From positions 1 through 64,000 of the forward strand of contig NZ_WBSM01000010.1 in NCBI RefSeq assembly GCF_009299505.1: 64,000 nucleotides of DNA, in the 5' to 3' direction. This document shows, piece after piece, positions 26,840-36,412 of this stretch. The DNA is from Bifidobacterium ramosum (GTDB taxonomy: Bacteria; Actinomycetota; Actinomycetes; Actinomycetales; Bifidobacteriaceae). Position numbers and translations under genes: made by a program. The notes beneath the pieces are model-generated. The model did no database searches and was not told the DNA's origin. It saw nothing but the letters and a program-made list of their open reading frames with translations. Each line of letters starts with the position of its first letter. Positions within the stretch are counted from its first letter, which is position 1.

Positions 26840-29800
26840 ATGAACGAATCCATCCGTCTTGATCACAACCGCATCGTCATCGACGGCAAGCCGCGCGTGC
26901 TGCTGTGCGCCTCGCTGTTCCCGTTCCGCGTGCCGCGCGGCCAGTGGCGGCAGCGGCTCGACGCCGTTCGCCGGCTCGGCTACCACGCCATCGACGTGTA
27001 CATCCCGTGGAACTTCCACGAAACCGCGCCCGGCGTCTGGAACTTCTCCGGCCGGCATAACATCGAGGAGTTCCTGCGCATGACCCACGAGGCCGGCCTC
27101 TACGCGATGGTGCGCCCCGGCCCGTACATCTGCTCCGAATGGGACGGCGGCGCGATCCCCGCATGGGTCGCCACCGATCCGAAGCGTGGCGGCGGCGAGT
27201 CGCTGCGGCAGAACGATCCCGCGTTCCTCGACGCCGTGCGCGGCTGGTATGACCGCATCCTGCCGATCATCGTGCGCCAGCAGTACGGCCACGGCGGCCC
27301 GATCATCGCCGTGCAGGCCGACAACGAACTCGACTTCTTCGCCTGCCGCGATCCGCACGGCTACATCGGCGCGCTCGCCGACATGATGCGCGAGGCCGGC
27401 GTCGACGTGCCGATCGTCGCGTGCGCCGGTCAGGGCGACATGGAACGCGCGTTCGGCGGGGCGGCGGGCGTCACACCCGCGGTGAACCTGTACGGCGACG
27501 ACGACGGGCTCGACATGGACGAACACATCCGCTACTACCGCGAGGCGGCCGACCGGTACGACGTGCCGCTGATCGTGACCGAAACGAACCGCTGGCACCG
27601 TACGCTGCGGCGCATGGTCGGCGCGGGCGCGCGGTTCGTCGGCCCGTTCCTGCAGGTCTCGGGATGGGACTTCGACTTCACGCCGTCCGTGAACAACTGG
27701 GGTCGGCTGGAGTCGTACATGACGCACGACTACGATTTCGGCGGCGTGATCGACCCGGCCGGGCAGGAGCGTGCGGATGCGGACGACGCGCGGCGGCTGA
27801 GCGCGATCATCGGCGCGCTGGGGGAGCGGCTGGCGGCGGCTGAGCCGGCCGTGTCGCAGCATGTGGATGCGTATCGGGTGCCGGCGGACTGGTGTGTGGA
27901 TGGTGTCGATGCCGTTGCTGGTGTTGCTGCTGGTGCTGGTGTCGCCGTCGCCGACGGTCTGGGCGTCGGCGTGCTTGATCTGGCGGGCGGCGGTCAGCTG
28001 GTGACGTTGACCAACGTGTCGCGGGACACGCTGGCGGTGCAGCAGGCGTCGGCCGTGGCCGGTGAACATCATGTGTCGGTGCCCGGCGTGACGGTGCCGG
28101 CCGGTGCGGGCGTGATGATCGTTCGTGATCTTCCTGTGGACGATCGGCTGACGTTGTGCGCAACCAGTGCGGAATTGACCGGATTGTGTGCAAACGGTGA
28201 CGATGATAAGCCTGTGGTGATCGAATTGTCCGCGCCGACCATGCGCGAGGGGGCCGTGTGGGCGGTGTTCGCCGTCGGCGACGACACGGCGATCACCGTC
28301 GCCAGCCAGAGCGGCGACGTGACGACCGCCATCGGCGACGGTGCGCTGACTGTCTCCGGCGCCGAAGGCGTCATCGTATTCACCACATGCCATAGCGAAC
28401 GCACGTACCGTGTCGTCATCGGTCAGCCCGTCAAGCAGTACGCGCCGACCAGCGCGCCGGTCACGACCGTCACCGACGTCGACGCCAACGCAACGCAGCC
28501 CGCATGGTCGCCGATCGACCCGTCCGTCAACGATGGCCGCGCATTGCCGATGGAAGACGTCGGCGTGTATGCGGGTGCCATGCGGTATGAGGCCACGCTT
28601 GATACCGCAACCTATGGTGCTGTGACCGGCGTGGTCCTGCGCGACGCTGCCGACACGATCAGCGTGCAGTACCGCGATCGTGACCTTCACGGCAACGTTA
28701 CCGACGATCATGATGCGCACGATATCGACACCAATGATCATGGCGTTCGCGAACTCTTCACACCATGGCGGGCCAGTGGCGGCGGAGCGCTGTATGTTCC
28801 GTTCGTTCCTGATCATTTCCGCGCACATCCGGGCGAAACCGTCGATTCGACCACTCCGGCTGCATCCGCATACGATCCGACCGAGGCTGCATCGCACGTG
28901 CTGACCGTCACCGCCCGCATCTGGGGCCACTGCAACTTCGACGACAGCCGACTGCCGTCGTTGCGTCTGACCGCCAAACGCGGCATCACCGGCGCGCTCG
29001 CCGTGACGGACGCGCACGACCTCGGCTCCGGATGGATCGCCGGCTACGATCCGGCCGATCCCGACTATGAGCGGTCGCTGCGGGCTGACGGTCTGACGAT
29101 CGGCACCGAGCCGAGTCCGCGCGGTGGCCTCGGCTGGTCGACCACCGTCTGGCCGCATCGTCTGGCGTACGTGCAGACGCTGCATGTCGGCGATACCGCG
29201 GCGGCGCTGCATGTCGTCGGCGGTCAGGCGCGGCTCGACGTGCGGCTCAACGGTCGGCCGGTTGGCTCGATCACTCCGCTGCAGCCGACTCTATGGCTCG
29301 GCGACGTGCACGACGGCGACGAACTCACCGTCATCGCATGGCAGATGTGGGGCGAGGACACCGGCCGTGCGACCCTGCTCACCGGCCACGAAATCACCGG
29401 CTGGCGCATGGCCTCGCAAGGCTTGCCCGAGCTGCGCGTCGCGGCCGACGGCGTGTTCGACGTGACGTTGTGCGGGACCGGTGAAGCGGGCGAATCGGTA
29501 CCGTCCATTGATGATCACAACCGATCATTGGTGAGGGATTCGTCGGCATCCGACGAGTCCGGTGTACATACCGTGAAGATGCCGCTGACCGTCGCGCCGG
29601 GCGACGGCGTGTGGCTGCGCGTGCCGGCTGCCACGCTCGCCGATGCCGTGCGCTCGATGAACACGGTCGTGCGGTTCGACGGCGACGGCCTGCAGCTGAC
29701 CGCGTTCACCGACGACATGTGCCTGGGGCGCGTCGTGCTCGGCGGACTTCCCGGTACCACGTTCGGCGGCGGTCGCGGCGACCTGTTCCTTGTGCCCGAG

Positions 29801-29899
29801 GAGTCGGCCGGCGATCTGCGCCTCTATGCCGAAGCCACGCGCGACACCGCCGGCACCCTCAACGCCATCACCCTCGGCGGCCCCGTCGACCTCGCCTAA
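26840..29899 (+). CDS. GH35 beta-galactosidase
   Basis: This 1019-residue retaining exo-beta-galactosidase has a TIM barrel beginning RIVIDGKPRVLLCASLFPFRVPRGQW, with the GH35 hallmark RPGPYICSEWDGGAIPAWV. The acid/base is E163 in VQADNELDFF, where most members have IENEYG, and the nucleophile is E248 in LIVTETNRW. Beta-sandwich/jelly-roll domains fill the C-terminal half; the region at about 370-500 is unusually Val/Asp/Gly-rich and divergent. No signal peptide is seen, so it is cytoplasmic. It follows the transporter genes as the fourth gene of the operon and probably trims the imported galacto-oligosaccharide. Confidence 0.9.
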   Translation: MNESIRLDHNRIVIDGKPRVLLCASLFPFRVPRGQWRQRLDAVRRLGYHAIDVYIPWNFHETAPGVWNFSGRHNIEEFLRMTHEAGLYAMVRPGPYICSEWDGGAIPAWVATDPKRGGGESLRQNDPAFLDAVRGWYDRILPIIVRQQYGHGGPIIAVQADNELDFFACRDPHGYIGALADMMREAGVDVPIVACAGQGDMERAFGGAAGVTPAVNLYGDDDGLDMDEHIRYYREAADRYDVPLIVTETNRWHRTLRRMVGAGARFVGPFLQVSGWDFDFTPSVNNWGRLESYMTHDYDFGGVIDPAGQERADADDARRLSAIIGALGERLAAAEPAVSQHVDAYRVPADWCVDGVDAVAGVAAGAGVAVADGLGVGVLDLAGGGQLVTLTNVSRDTLAVQQASAVAGEHHVSVPGVTVPAGAGVMIVRDLPVDDRLTLCATSAELTGLCANGDDDKPVVIELSAPTMREGAVWAVFAVGDDTAITVASQSGDVTTAIGDGALTVSGAEGVIVFTTCHSERTYRVVIGQPVKQYAPTSAPVTTVTDVDANATQPAWSPIDPSVNDGRALPMEDVGVYAGAMRYEATLDTATYGAVTGVVLRDAADTISVQYRDRDLHGNVTDDHDAHDIDTNDHGVRELFTPWRASGGGALYVPFVPDHFRAHPGETVDSTTPAASAYDPTEAASHVLTVTARIWGHCNFDDSRLPSLRLTAKRGITGALAVTDAHDLGSGWIAGYDPADPDYERSLRADGLTIGTEPSPRGGLGWSTTVWPHRLAYVQTLHVGDTAAALHVVGGQARLDVRLNGRPVGSITPLQPTLWLGDVHDGDELTVIAWQMWGEDTGRATLLTGHEITGWRMASQGLPELRVAADGVFDVTLCGTGEAGESVPSIDDHNRSLVRDSSASDESGVHTVKMPLTVAPGDGVWLRVPAATLADAVRSMNTVVRFDGDGLQLTAFTDDMCLGRVVLGGLPGTTFGGGRGDLFLVPEESAGDLRLYAEATRDTAGTLNAITLGGPVDLA

Positions 29900-29955
29900 C
29901 CCCGAGCGGCGCCTACCCCTCACGCGTCCCCATACACTGTGCGTGGCGGGCTCCC

Positions 29956-30137
29956 GTGCGTGGCGGAAATGTCTCGCTGGCAGGCCTGCCAGCGAGACAT
30001 TTCCGCCACGCACCTCGGCTCCCCTCAGTGAGGGGAGCCGTCAACGAAAGCTGACTGAGGGGAGCACACCCAGCCACTTCCTTCCCGTGGCGGTTTTCGC
30101 TCGCTGACGGTCCCGTCAGCGAGCGAAAACCGCCACG
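29956..30137. repeat. Family C - family D - family C cluster
   Basis: 29956-30013 is a perfect 58-bp family C palindrome. 30018-30065 is a short family D element (GGCTCCCCTCAGTGAGGGGAGCC plus CTGACTGAGGGGAG). 30086-30137 is another family C palindrome with 25-bp arms. Together they fill the GH35-GH43 gap. Confidence 0.9.
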
Positions 30138-30162
30138 ACCACACTCATAGAAAGACCATCCC

Positions 30163-31254
30163 ATGAAAACTCCCATCGATCTCGCCGATCCATACGGCTA
30201 CCTGCTCGTCCACTTCATCGAAGACCCCGAGCATTACGCCGAACGCATCTATCTCGACCTGTCCGAAGGCGACAACCCCGAACGCTGGCATCCGCTGAAC
30301 GGCGGCAATCCGATCCTCACGTCGAACCTCGGCACCAAAGGCGTGCGAGACCCGTACCTCGTGCGCAATCCCGAAACCGGTCGCGTGTACATCATCGCCA
30401 CCGATCTGCAGGTGTTCGCGGGCGGCGGCGGATCCGACGGTGGCAGCGACTGGTATGCGTTTTCGCATCACGGCAGCACGAATCTCATCATCTGGTACTC
30501 CGACGATCTGGTCCACTGGAGCGAGCCGCATACGCTCGACGTCTCGCGTCGCGCTGACGATACGCACGCCCAGCTTGGCATGGCATGGGCGCCGGAAGCG
30601 CTGTGGGTCCCGGATTACTATCCGGAAGGTTCGGAGGCCGAGCACAACGGCAGTCGCGGCGCGTTCGTGCTGTACTGGTCGAGCAAGCTGTTCGCCGACG
30701 ACAACGTCGAGCACAAGGACGATGCTGTCTATGATCGCGTGCTGTGGGGTGCGACGAGCGACTTCACCAACGACACGTACGAATACGGCGGCCTGTTCAT
30801 CGACCTCGGCCGCGACACGATCGACACGACGATGATCCAGCGCGTGCTGCCGGACGGCATGATCCGCACGTACCGTGCGACCAAGGACAATGGCCCGCAG
30901 ACCGCCAACATCTGGCTCGATTCCACCGATGCGAAGCGTTGGTGGGAGCCGGGAACCGAGTGGCACGTCATCCAGCAGAACATCGGCGTCGACTGGACGC
31001 CCGACCATCACGCCGGCGGCGTGGAAGGGCCGGCGCTGTTCGCCTCGCATTCCGATGATCGTGTGTATCTGTACGTGGATGTGATTCCGTCGATCGGCTA
31101 CCGTCCGATGGTGTCGGCCGATCCGGACCGCGGGTTCGACTACCTGCGTTCCGATGATTTTTACATGCGGCCGCACACCAAGCACGGCGGCGTGATGTCC
31201 CTCACCCGCGCCGAATACGACCGCATCAAGGCCGCCGACGGCACCATCGGCTAA
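30163..31254 (+). CDS. GH43 family glycoside hydrolase
   Basis: This 363-residue single-domain five-bladed propeller enzyme of clan GH-F inverts alpha-L-arabinofuranosides or beta-xylosides/galactosides. The general base is likely D63 in GTKGVRDPYLVRN. The pKa-modulating Asp lies in the middle blades, near WAPEALWVPDYY. The acid is likely E288 in GGVEGPALF. There is no signal peptide, so it works on imported oligosaccharides. Neighbours (GH35, GH127, GH36) point to an arabinofuranosidase or a galactan-side-chain enzyme, but the subfamily cannot be assigned by eye. The start has AGAAAG upstream. Confidence 0.85.
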   Translation: MKTPIDLADPYGYLLVHFIEDPEHYAERIYLDLSEGDNPERWHPLNGGNPILTSNLGTKGVRDPYLVRNPETGRVYIIATDLQVFAGGGGSDGGSDWYAFSHHGSTNLIIWYSDDLVHWSEPHTLDVSRRADDTHAQLGMAWAPEALWVPDYYPEGSEAEHNGSRGAFVLYWSSKLFADDNVEHKDDAVYDRVLWGATSDFTNDTYEYGGLFIDLGRDTIDTTMIQRVLPDGMIRTYRATKDNGPQTANIWLDSTDAKRWWEPGTEWHVIQQNIGVDWTPDHHAGGVEGPALFASHSDDRVYLYVDVIPSIGYRPMVSADPDRGFDYLRSDDFYMRPHTKHGGVMSLTRAEYDRIKAADGTIG

Positions 31255-31290
31255 CGCTATTCCTCCGTCTCACACCCCCCCACGTCACGC

Positions 31291-31942
31291 CTCCCCTCCA
31301 ACGGACATACAGCCGATTCATACGGCGAAAACGGCTGTATGTCCGTTGGAGGGAGAGGTGGGAGAGATGGAAGGGAGCAGGCGGGAGGGGCACCTTTTTT
31401 CAGTTGTTCCTCCGCGGACAATTCGTCTCTCCTCAACGGACATACAGCCGATTTGGGAGGCGGAATCGGCTGCATGTCCGTTGAAGTTAGTGGGCGTAAC
31501 CTTTTGTGGCTGTTCTTCGGTGATGATCCGTCTCTCCTCAACGGACTTACAGCCGATTTGCATGGTGAAATCGGCTGTAAGTACGTTGAAGGGAGGGGAG
31601 ACAGAGGTGGTCTTCCCCTTTACGGCCGTTGCTCCGTGAGTAATCCATCTCCCCTTAACGGACATACAGCCGATTCGGGCGGAAAATCGGCTGTATGCCC
31701 GCAGGGGGAGCGTGGGACATTACTGTGGAACGGTCATCAGGAAGAGAGCGTCAATCTTTGCGGACTTACAGCCGATTTCACCGTCCGAATCGGCTGTATG
31801 TCCGTTAGAGAGGTGGGGCCGTGCAGAGGAGTGGAACGCAGAGGGCATGGTGTTTGCTTGAAGCCGTTCCTTCAAGAATGATTCGTTTCTCTTAACGGAC
31901 ATACAGCCGATTTTCCTGCCTCAAGCGGCTGTATGTCCGTTA
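31291..31942. repeat. Family A palindrome array I (copies 5-10)
   Basis: Six hairpins occur in the 860-bp GH43-GH127 gap, centred near 31326, 31458, 31563, 31680, 31783 and 31917. Loops are 8-14 nt and the spacing is about 105-135 bp. The copy at 31539-31588 carries CTTACAG/CTGTAAG in place of CATACAG/CTGTATG, a covarying change. The sequences between hairpins share pieces such as CGTCTCTCCTCAACGGAC. Nothing coding is supported here. Confidence 0.92.
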
Positions 31943-32114
31943 CAAGGGGAACGTAAGACAGGTTTCAGCGATCCCACGTCCGGCATACGCGACTCCGCAA
32001 CGATCATCCGCCAAGTCCACTCGGTCAACGATTCGTCCACCCATGCCACCGTGTCGGCCGGCGTACGGTAGGCATCGTACGCAACGATATCTGGCATAAG
32101 TCAAAGGAGCCGAT

Positions 32115-34307
32115 ATGTCCACCGAATCCACGTTCGCACAACCCATCCAGGCGACGCAGCAGCACAGCAAGCCGCTCGCCCTGCGCGACGTCACCGTCAC
32201 CGACGCGTTCTGGCACACCGAGCAGGAGCTCGTGCGCACCGCCGTCATCCCGTTCCAGTGGAACGCCCTCAACGACAACGTCCCCGGCGCCGCGCCCAGC
32301 TACTGCATGCACAACTTCAAGGCCGCCGCCGCGCAGAACGCGCGCAAGAGCACCGAAGGCAAGAAGTTTGTCCCGCCGGCCTACACCTACCGCGGCTTCG
32401 AAGCCAAGCCCGAGGACCCGGCCAACCCGGATCCGGACAAGTTCTACGGCTTCGTCTTCCAGGACACCGACTTCTCGAAGTGGATCGAGGCCGTCGGCTA
32501 CAGCCTCACCCAGCATCCGGACGCCGAGCTCGAAGCCACCGCCGACAAGGCGATCGACATCGTGTGCGCCGCGCAGCTCGACAACGGCTACCTCGACACG
32601 TACTACATCCTCAACGGCATGGACCGCGCGTTCCACAACCTGCGCTGGCACCACGAACTGTACTGCCTCGGCCACCTCATCGAAGGCGCGATCGCGTACT
32701 ACGAGGGCACCGGCAAAGACAAGCTGCTCAAGGCCGCCGAACGCTTCGCCGACTACGTGGGCGAGTACTTCGGCCCGAACCCGGGTCAGTGCAAGGGCTA
32801 TCCGGGCCACGAGATCGCCGAGATGGCGCTCGCCCGCCTCGCCGACCTGACCGGCGAGAAGAAGTACCTCGACCTCGCCAAGTTCTTCATCGACGAGCGT
32901 GGCACCGAGCCGAACTACTTCCGCTACGAAGGCGAACGCGACAAGGAGGACGGCTACACCGACACCAACTGGGAGTTCGACTACGACTACACGCAGGCCG
33001 GTGAGCCGGTCCGCGACCAGAAGGAGGCCATCGGCCACGCGGTGCGCGCCGGCTACCTGTACTCCGGCATGGCCGCGGTGGCGAAGCTCACCGACGATCC
33101 GTCGCTGGTCAAGGCCTGCGAGACGCTGTGGCGCAACATCGTCGACAAGAAGCTGTACATCACCGGCGGCATCGGCGGCACGGTGGACGGCGAGGCGTTC
33201 TCGTACGACTACGATCTGCCGAACGATTCCGCATACTCCGAGTCGTGCGCGGCGATCTCGCTCGCGTTCTTCGCGCGCCGCATGCTCGAGATCGCGCCCG
33301 TCGCGGAATACGCGGACGTGATGGAACAGGCGCTCTACAACACGACGCTCGCCGGCATGGCGCTCGACGGCAAGAGCTTCTTCTATGTCAACCCGCTCGA
33401 GGTCAACCCGTACGCCTGCCACAAGGATTCCCGCGTGCGCCACGTCAAGCCGGTGCGCCAGAAGTGGTTCGGCTGCGCGTGCTGCCCGCCGAACATCGCC
33501 CGCATCGTCGAGTCCGTGCAGGAGTATGCGTACACGGTCAGCAACGATGCGTCCACCTTGTTCACGCATCTGTACATGGGCGGCGTGGCGCGTGCGACGC
33601 TCGGCGGCGCGGAGGTGACGCTGGACGTCGCCGCGAACCTGCCGTGGAAGGGCGACGGCGCGGCGACCGTGCGGCTTGGCTCGCCGGCGACGTTTACGCT
33701 GGCGTTCCGTCTACCGGGTTGGGCGGGTTCCGTGGATGCGGCGGCCGCTGCGATCTCGGCGTCCGGCGAGGCCGACGGGCGTATCTCGCGTGAGGTACGC
33801 GACGGATACGTGTACTTCACCGGCGAATGGCATGATGGCGACGAGGTGGCGTTCGACTTCCCGATGCCGGTGCGCATGATGAAGGCGAATCCGATGGTGC
33901 GCGAGGACGCGGGTCGTGTCGCGTTCGTGCGCGGTCCGATCACGTTCTGCGCCGAGGAGCGCGACAACGGCGCGAACCTGCACCTGCTGCATGCGGACGT
34001 CGCGGCGATTCTGGCCGATCCGTCGTCGGTGAAGGTGGTGCCGTTCGCATTCCACGCGGGCGCCGCGGGCATCGACGAGAAGGGTCAGGGCGAGGTCGAC
34101 GACGTGACCCGCGACATGGTTCGCCTTGAGGTGCCGGCGTGGCGTGAGCCGGTGCCGGAAGGCGCGAATGCGGAGTCGCCGGCGTTCGCCCCGCTGTACG
34201 CGGAGTATGCGCCGGCGAAGCGCGAGCCGGTCACCGCGACGCTGATCCCGTACTTCGCGTGGGCCAACCGCGGCGAGAACGAGATGACCGTCTTCCTGCA
34301 CGACTGA
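32115..34307 (+). CDS. GH127 beta-L-arabinofuranosidase
   Basis: This 730-residue member of the former DUF1680 family resembles Bifidobacterium longum HypBA1, which releases L-arabinose from beta-1,2-arabinobiose. It has an (alpha/alpha)6 barrel with the conserved GHAVRAGYLYSGMAAV and DYDLPNDSAYSESCA (E376, zinc ligand/acid-base region). The catalytic cysteine cluster is WFGCACCPPN with C454, C456 and C457; C456 matches the HypBA1 nucleophile. C-terminal beta-sandwiches end SWANRG-like FAWANRGENEMTVF. There is no signal peptide. AAAGGAG precedes the ATG. It is isolated between two palindrome arrays. Confidence 0.93.
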   Translation: MSTESTFAQPIQATQQHSKPLALRDVTVTDAFWHTEQELVRTAVIPFQWNALNDNVPGAAPSYCMHNFKAAAAQNARKSTEGKKFVPPAYTYRGFEAKPEDPANPDPDKFYGFVFQDTDFSKWIEAVGYSLTQHPDAELEATADKAIDIVCAAQLDNGYLDTYYILNGMDRAFHNLRWHHELYCLGHLIEGAIAYYEGTGKDKLLKAAERFADYVGEYFGPNPGQCKGYPGHEIAEMALARLADLTGEKKYLDLAKFFIDERGTEPNYFRYEGERDKEDGYTDTNWEFDYDYTQAGEPVRDQKEAIGHAVRAGYLYSGMAAVAKLTDDPSLVKACETLWRNIVDKKLYITGGIGGTVDGEAFSYDYDLPNDSAYSESCAAISLAFFARRMLEIAPVAEYADVMEQALYNTTLAGMALDGKSFFYVNPLEVNPYACHKDSRVRHVKPVRQKWFGCACCPPNIARIVESVQEYAYTVSNDASTLFTHLYMGGVARATLGGAEVTLDVAANLPWKGDGAATVRLGSPATFTLAFRLPGWAGSVDAAAAAISASGEADGRISREVRDGYVYFTGEWHDGDEVAFDFPMPVRMMKANPMVREDAGRVAFVRGPITFCAEERDNGANLHLLHADVAAILADPSSVKVVPFAFHAGAAGIDEKGQGEVDDVTRDMVRLEVPAWREPVPEGANAESPAFAPLYAEYAPAKREPVTATLIPYFAWANRGENEMTVFLHD

Positions 34308-34428
34308 CGTTGGTTTCTCGTGACTTGTTGGTTGCTGCGACTGACGTCGGTTGCTGTGACTGACGTTGGTTTTGCGACTGACGTCGGTTGTTATGACTGA
34401 CGGTATCGCACGGTACTAGCGTCAGTCA
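34301..34428 (+). repeat. Tandem repeat over the GH127 stop, then hairpin
   Basis: Five to six imperfect 17-20-bp units related to GACTGACGTCGGTTGCT run from the stop codon of GH127 to about 34409. The last unit's TGACTGACG (34394-34402) pairs with CGTCAGTCA (34420-34428), a possible terminator. Confidence 0.75.
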
Positions 34429-34457
34429 CGGCTTCTCGGGTTGCTGCCCCTTCCCCT

Positions 34458-34844
34458 TAACGGACATACAGCCGATTCCCCTATCCGAATCGGCTGTATG
34501 TCCGTTGAATATTGTGGGCGTAGTGCGGTAGATATGGCCGTATTGCTCTGGCGTTCTCCTTTTCTCCCTAACGGACATACAGCCGATACGGGCAGGGAAA
34601 ACGGCTGCATGTCCGTCGAGGGGACGGGACGCTGGGCGTCAAGGACTGATCGGCGGGGAATTCCGCCGCGTACGAACGGACATGCAGCCGATTTTCCTGC
34701 CCGTATCGGCTGTATGTCCGCTGGCGGTGTGAGCCCGCGCTCGCATCTTTCCCCTATCGTTGTCTCTGCTTATCGTGTCTCTTCTCCTTAACGGACATAC
34801 AGCCGATTCGAACACGTAATCGGCTGTATGTCCGTTGAGGAGAA
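34458..34844. repeat. Family A palindrome array II (copies 11-14)
   Basis: Hairpins lie at 34458-34507, 34569-34618, 34675-34720 and 34781-34844, spaced 106-115 bp, in the 596-bp gap before the AraC gene. The loop of the second (ACGGGCAGG) is the reverse complement of the loop of the third (CCTGCCCGT), so one is an inverted copy of the other. No gene is seen. Confidence 0.92.
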
Positions 34845-34903
34845 AGGCCGGCCGTGTTTGCGGTCCGTGCGCTTGTTCGTGCCGGACGGTTACGCTGGCG
34901 GGT

Positions 34904-36124
34904 ATGAACGTGACGACGTGCCGGCTGACCGGCCCGGTGGAGTTTGTGTCGATCGGACAGTTCGTGTCCGGTCCGGGATGGCGGCATTCGCGCCGCGTCA
35001 TCGATTCGTTCGAACTGATATTCGTGCGGCGCGGCGTGCTGCCGATCCGCGTGGGCGAGCGCGACATGCACGTCGGCGCGGGGGAGATCATCATGTTGCC
35101 GCGCGGCGTGGAACATTCCGGCACCGCAATCATCACCGATGATCTGGAGTTCTACTGGCTGCATTTCCGGTCCGATGACGTGCGTGTGATGACTACGACG
35201 AACGGTGCGGATCTGCCGCAGGACGATCATGTCGTGATCATTCCTGATCGCAGTCGTATCCCCGAGCCGGATCGTGTGGCGGTTTTGTGTGGACAGTTGA
35301 TCGATCTGTACGCGCGATTCGGTCCGCATCGGAATGCGTACTGCGACTACGCCGCGACCGGACTGCTGCTGGAAATCAGTGCGCAGGAGCGTGCGGTGCT
35401 ATCGACCGTGGCGTCGATGACCGCGGGGCATGACAACGACGGTGCGGCGGAGAGTGGCATCGCGGGATTCCGCGCCGACGGGCGAACGATACTGTCCGTA
35501 GATGCGGACGGCTCTGGTCGCTGGCACGGCGGATCCTACAGCGACGCACGGCACTGGCCGTTCGGCGGTCGTCCATCGTACGTCGATCACGGATCCGGTA
35601 TCGACATCGGTACGCCCGCCGGCGTCAACGATGTGATTGACGACCGTGGCTCGAACAATACGGCGATCGCCGTCGATCGGACATCACCGATCATCAATGA
35701 TCACGACACCGACGCTCGTGTCGACATGCGGCCGCCGGTCGTGACTCCCGGCTGGTACGGCACCGCCGGCCGACAGCAGTTCGGCCTCGCTCCCATGCTG
35801 GCCGTGCGCGCGTGGATCATGGCCAACGCGTACGACGACATCACCGTCGCCGGCATCGCGGCCCGATTCCACTATTCGCCGAGTTATCTGACCGCCATGT
35901 ACAAGCGCGTATTCGGCATCGGCGTGGCCGAACAGATCACCGAATACCGCATCGATCACGCGCGCGACCTGCTGAGTTCCACCGCGTCGCCGATCGCCGA
36001 CATCGCCCACGAAGTCGGCTACGACGATCCCAAGTACTTCATGCGCGTGTTCAAGCGCCGCACCGGGTTGACGCCGGGGCAGTACCGCGACGCGTTTCCG
36101 AAGCGGTTGTACAACACGCTGTGA
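34904..36124 (+). CDS. AraC-family transcriptional regulator
   Basis: A 406-residue protein with an N-terminal cupin-like ligand-binding domain (RVIDSFELIFVRRGVLPIRVGERDMHVGAGEIIMLPRGVEHSG) and two C-terminal HTH motifs. The HTHs are DDITVAGIAARFHYSPSYLTAMYKRVFG and SPIADIAHEVGYDDPKYFMRVFKRRTGLTPGQYR. The linker, about residues 165-290, is long, low-similarity and Asp/Gly/Ala-rich. It probably activates neighbouring glycan genes (GH127 or the genes downstream). The start at 34904 gives a natural cupin N terminus; the ribosome binding site is weak (GGCGGGT). Confidence 0.9.
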   Translation: MNVTTCRLTGPVEFVSIGQFVSGPGWRHSRRVIDSFELIFVRRGVLPIRVGERDMHVGAGEIIMLPRGVEHSGTAIITDDLEFYWLHFRSDDVRVMTTTNGADLPQDDHVVIIPDRSRIPEPDRVAVLCGQLIDLYARFGPHRNAYCDYAATGLLLEISAQERAVLSTVASMTAGHDNDGAAESGIAGFRADGRTILSVDADGSGRWHGGSYSDARHWPFGGRPSYVDHGSGIDIGTPAGVNDVIDDRGSNNTAIAVDRTSPIINDHDTDARVDMRPPVVTPGWYGTAGRQQFGLAPMLAVRAWIMANAYDDITVAGIAARFHYSPSYLTAMYKRVFGIGVAEQITEYRIDHARDLLSSTASPIADIAHEVGYDDPKYFMRVFKRRTGLTPGQYRDAFPKRLYNTL

Positions 36125-36147
36125 CGGCCGCGGCCGCCCGCGCAGCG

Positions 36148-36261
36148 GCGACACGCCGGCAGCCTGCGCACGACACGCACAATGCATTTGCGGGATGCTT
36201 GTAATCAAGCCGATCCGCGAAATGCATCATGCGTGTCGTGCGCAGGCTGCCGGCGTGTCGC
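36148..36261. repeat. 114-bp inverted repeat of its own type
   Basis: The outer 32 bp pair perfectly (left arm begins GCGACACGCCGGCAGCC). Further pairing follows through ATGCATTT/AAATGCAT and GCGG/CCGC. It lies 24 bp after the AraC stop and is unlike families A-D. Confidence 0.92.
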
Positions 36262-36289
36262 AGAACATTCGCCCACCGCACATCCGATC

Positions 36290-36403
36290 GTGGCGGAAAT
36301 GACTCACTGGGATATCCCTCAGCGAGTCATTCCCGCCACAAAAAAGACTCGCGTGGCAGAAAACGCTCGCTGACGTGACTCTCAGCGAGCGTTTTCTGCC
36401 ACG
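36290..36403. repeat. Family C palindrome pair
   Basis: 36290-36339 (imperfect, two arm mismatches) and 36352-36403 (half-site GTGGCAGAAAACGCTCGCTG) lie between the convergent AraC and DeoR/LacI genes. Confidence 0.9.
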
Positions 36404-36412
36404 AGACAGGCG

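Noticed and set aside
31339..31881. A 180-codon open frame through array I with recurring NGHTAD...IGCMSVE-like peptides
   Set aside because: The peptides come from the palindrome itself read in one frame; the opposite strand is also open for the same reason. There is no ribosome binding site, and codon use is unlike neighbouring genes.
36148..36403. Insertion sequence with terminal inverted repeats
   Set aside because: The space between the arms is only about 15-20 bp and cannot hold a transposase.
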